From positions 3,933-67,932 of the forward strand of contig JBCBRY010000041.1 in assembly GCA_039819485.1 (NCBI GenBank): a stretch of 64,000 nucleotides of DNA, written 5' to 3'. Within the stretch, counting starts at the first letter, position 1; each line of letters opens with the position of its first letter. The DNA is from UBA6168 sp039819485. Lineage in GTDB: Bacteria > Bacteroidota > Bacteroidia > Chitinophagales > Saprospiraceae. Position numbers and translations under genes: made by a program. Positions 63,905 to 64,000 of this stretch are shown in pieces. The notes under the pieces were generated by a model that worked only from the letters and a program-made list of their open reading frames with translations, was not told the origin of the DNA and searched no databases.

Positions 63905-64000
63905 CTAAAAATGACACTTTTACTTTGGCAAATGTTTGATTTCCAAGTCTTAAAAGTCTTTTTCAGGCAAAGGAAAAGTGTCATTTTTTTTGACCACCTG
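63905..64000 (-). repeat. Dispersed 96-bp repeat with inverted ends (copy 2, reaches window edge)
   Basis: It is the reverse complement of 44504-44599: CTAAAAATGACACTTTTAC at the left, AGTGTCATTTTTTTTGACC at the right. The window ends exactly at the repeat end, so any flanking target duplication cannot be seen. Confidence 0.8.

Overview
The window looks like chromosomal DNA of a marine or freshwater Bacteroidota, most likely from the Saprospiria. The evidence is several very large secreted proteins with type IX secretion (T9SS) C-terminal sorting domains, two hybrid two-component regulators with AraC output domains, promoters of the TTG/TAnnTTTG type, and little use of Shine-Dalgarno sites. 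Assignment to class is inference. No rRNA, tRNA or CRISPR array was seen.

Layout. Bases 1-28258 hold three consecutive giant minus-strand genes for T9SS-exported, Asn/Gly-rich beta-solenoid surface proteins (at least 4493, 2003 and 2686 residues; the first runs off the left edge). They carry W..G/NW modules, HYR-like repeats, Ca-binding thrombospondin-3-like segments and SprB-like units. The first and third genes share a 97-bp promoter region with three phased half-sites. Bases 28641-36096 hold two convergent hybrid sensor kinase/response regulator/AraC proteins, one with a beta-propeller and Y_Y_Y sensor, the other with a TPR sensor; they are the obvious candidate regulators of the giant genes. 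Bases 36.7-39.4 kb hold a degenerate phosphoribosyltransferase-like protein, a small secreted protein and a GH18-like hydrolase.

Bases 39.4-44.6 kb look like an accessory island: two proteins with N-termini of the kind seen on polymorphic-toxin or contractile-injection cargo, an ISAs1-type insertion sequence with a 9-bp target duplication and a frameshifted transposase, a truncated DUF2806 gene, an ORF with no ATG, and palindromic repeats. Bases 44.7-55.8 kb are mixed housekeeping and hypothetical genes: a membrane protein, lipoprotein, two-subunit molybdenum hydroxylase (IorAB-like), DnaJ-zinc-finger-like membrane peptide, DUF547 protein, TIGR04283-type glycosyltransferase, two secreted proteins and a HupE/UreJ-like membrane protein. 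Bases 55.9-63.8 kb hold a large VCBS/FG-GAP T9SS protein, a helical-repeat protein, a Lon N-terminal-domain protein and an MBL-fold hydrolase. The right edge carries a 25-bp perfect palindrome and one copy of a dispersed 96-bp repeat whose inverted partner is at 44.5 kb.

Working together. The most coherent story is a regulated cell-surface system: two envelope sensors controlling giant T9SS-delivered adhesin or matrix proteins through a shared, helically phased promoter site. That link is inferred from position and motif geometry, not demonstrated.
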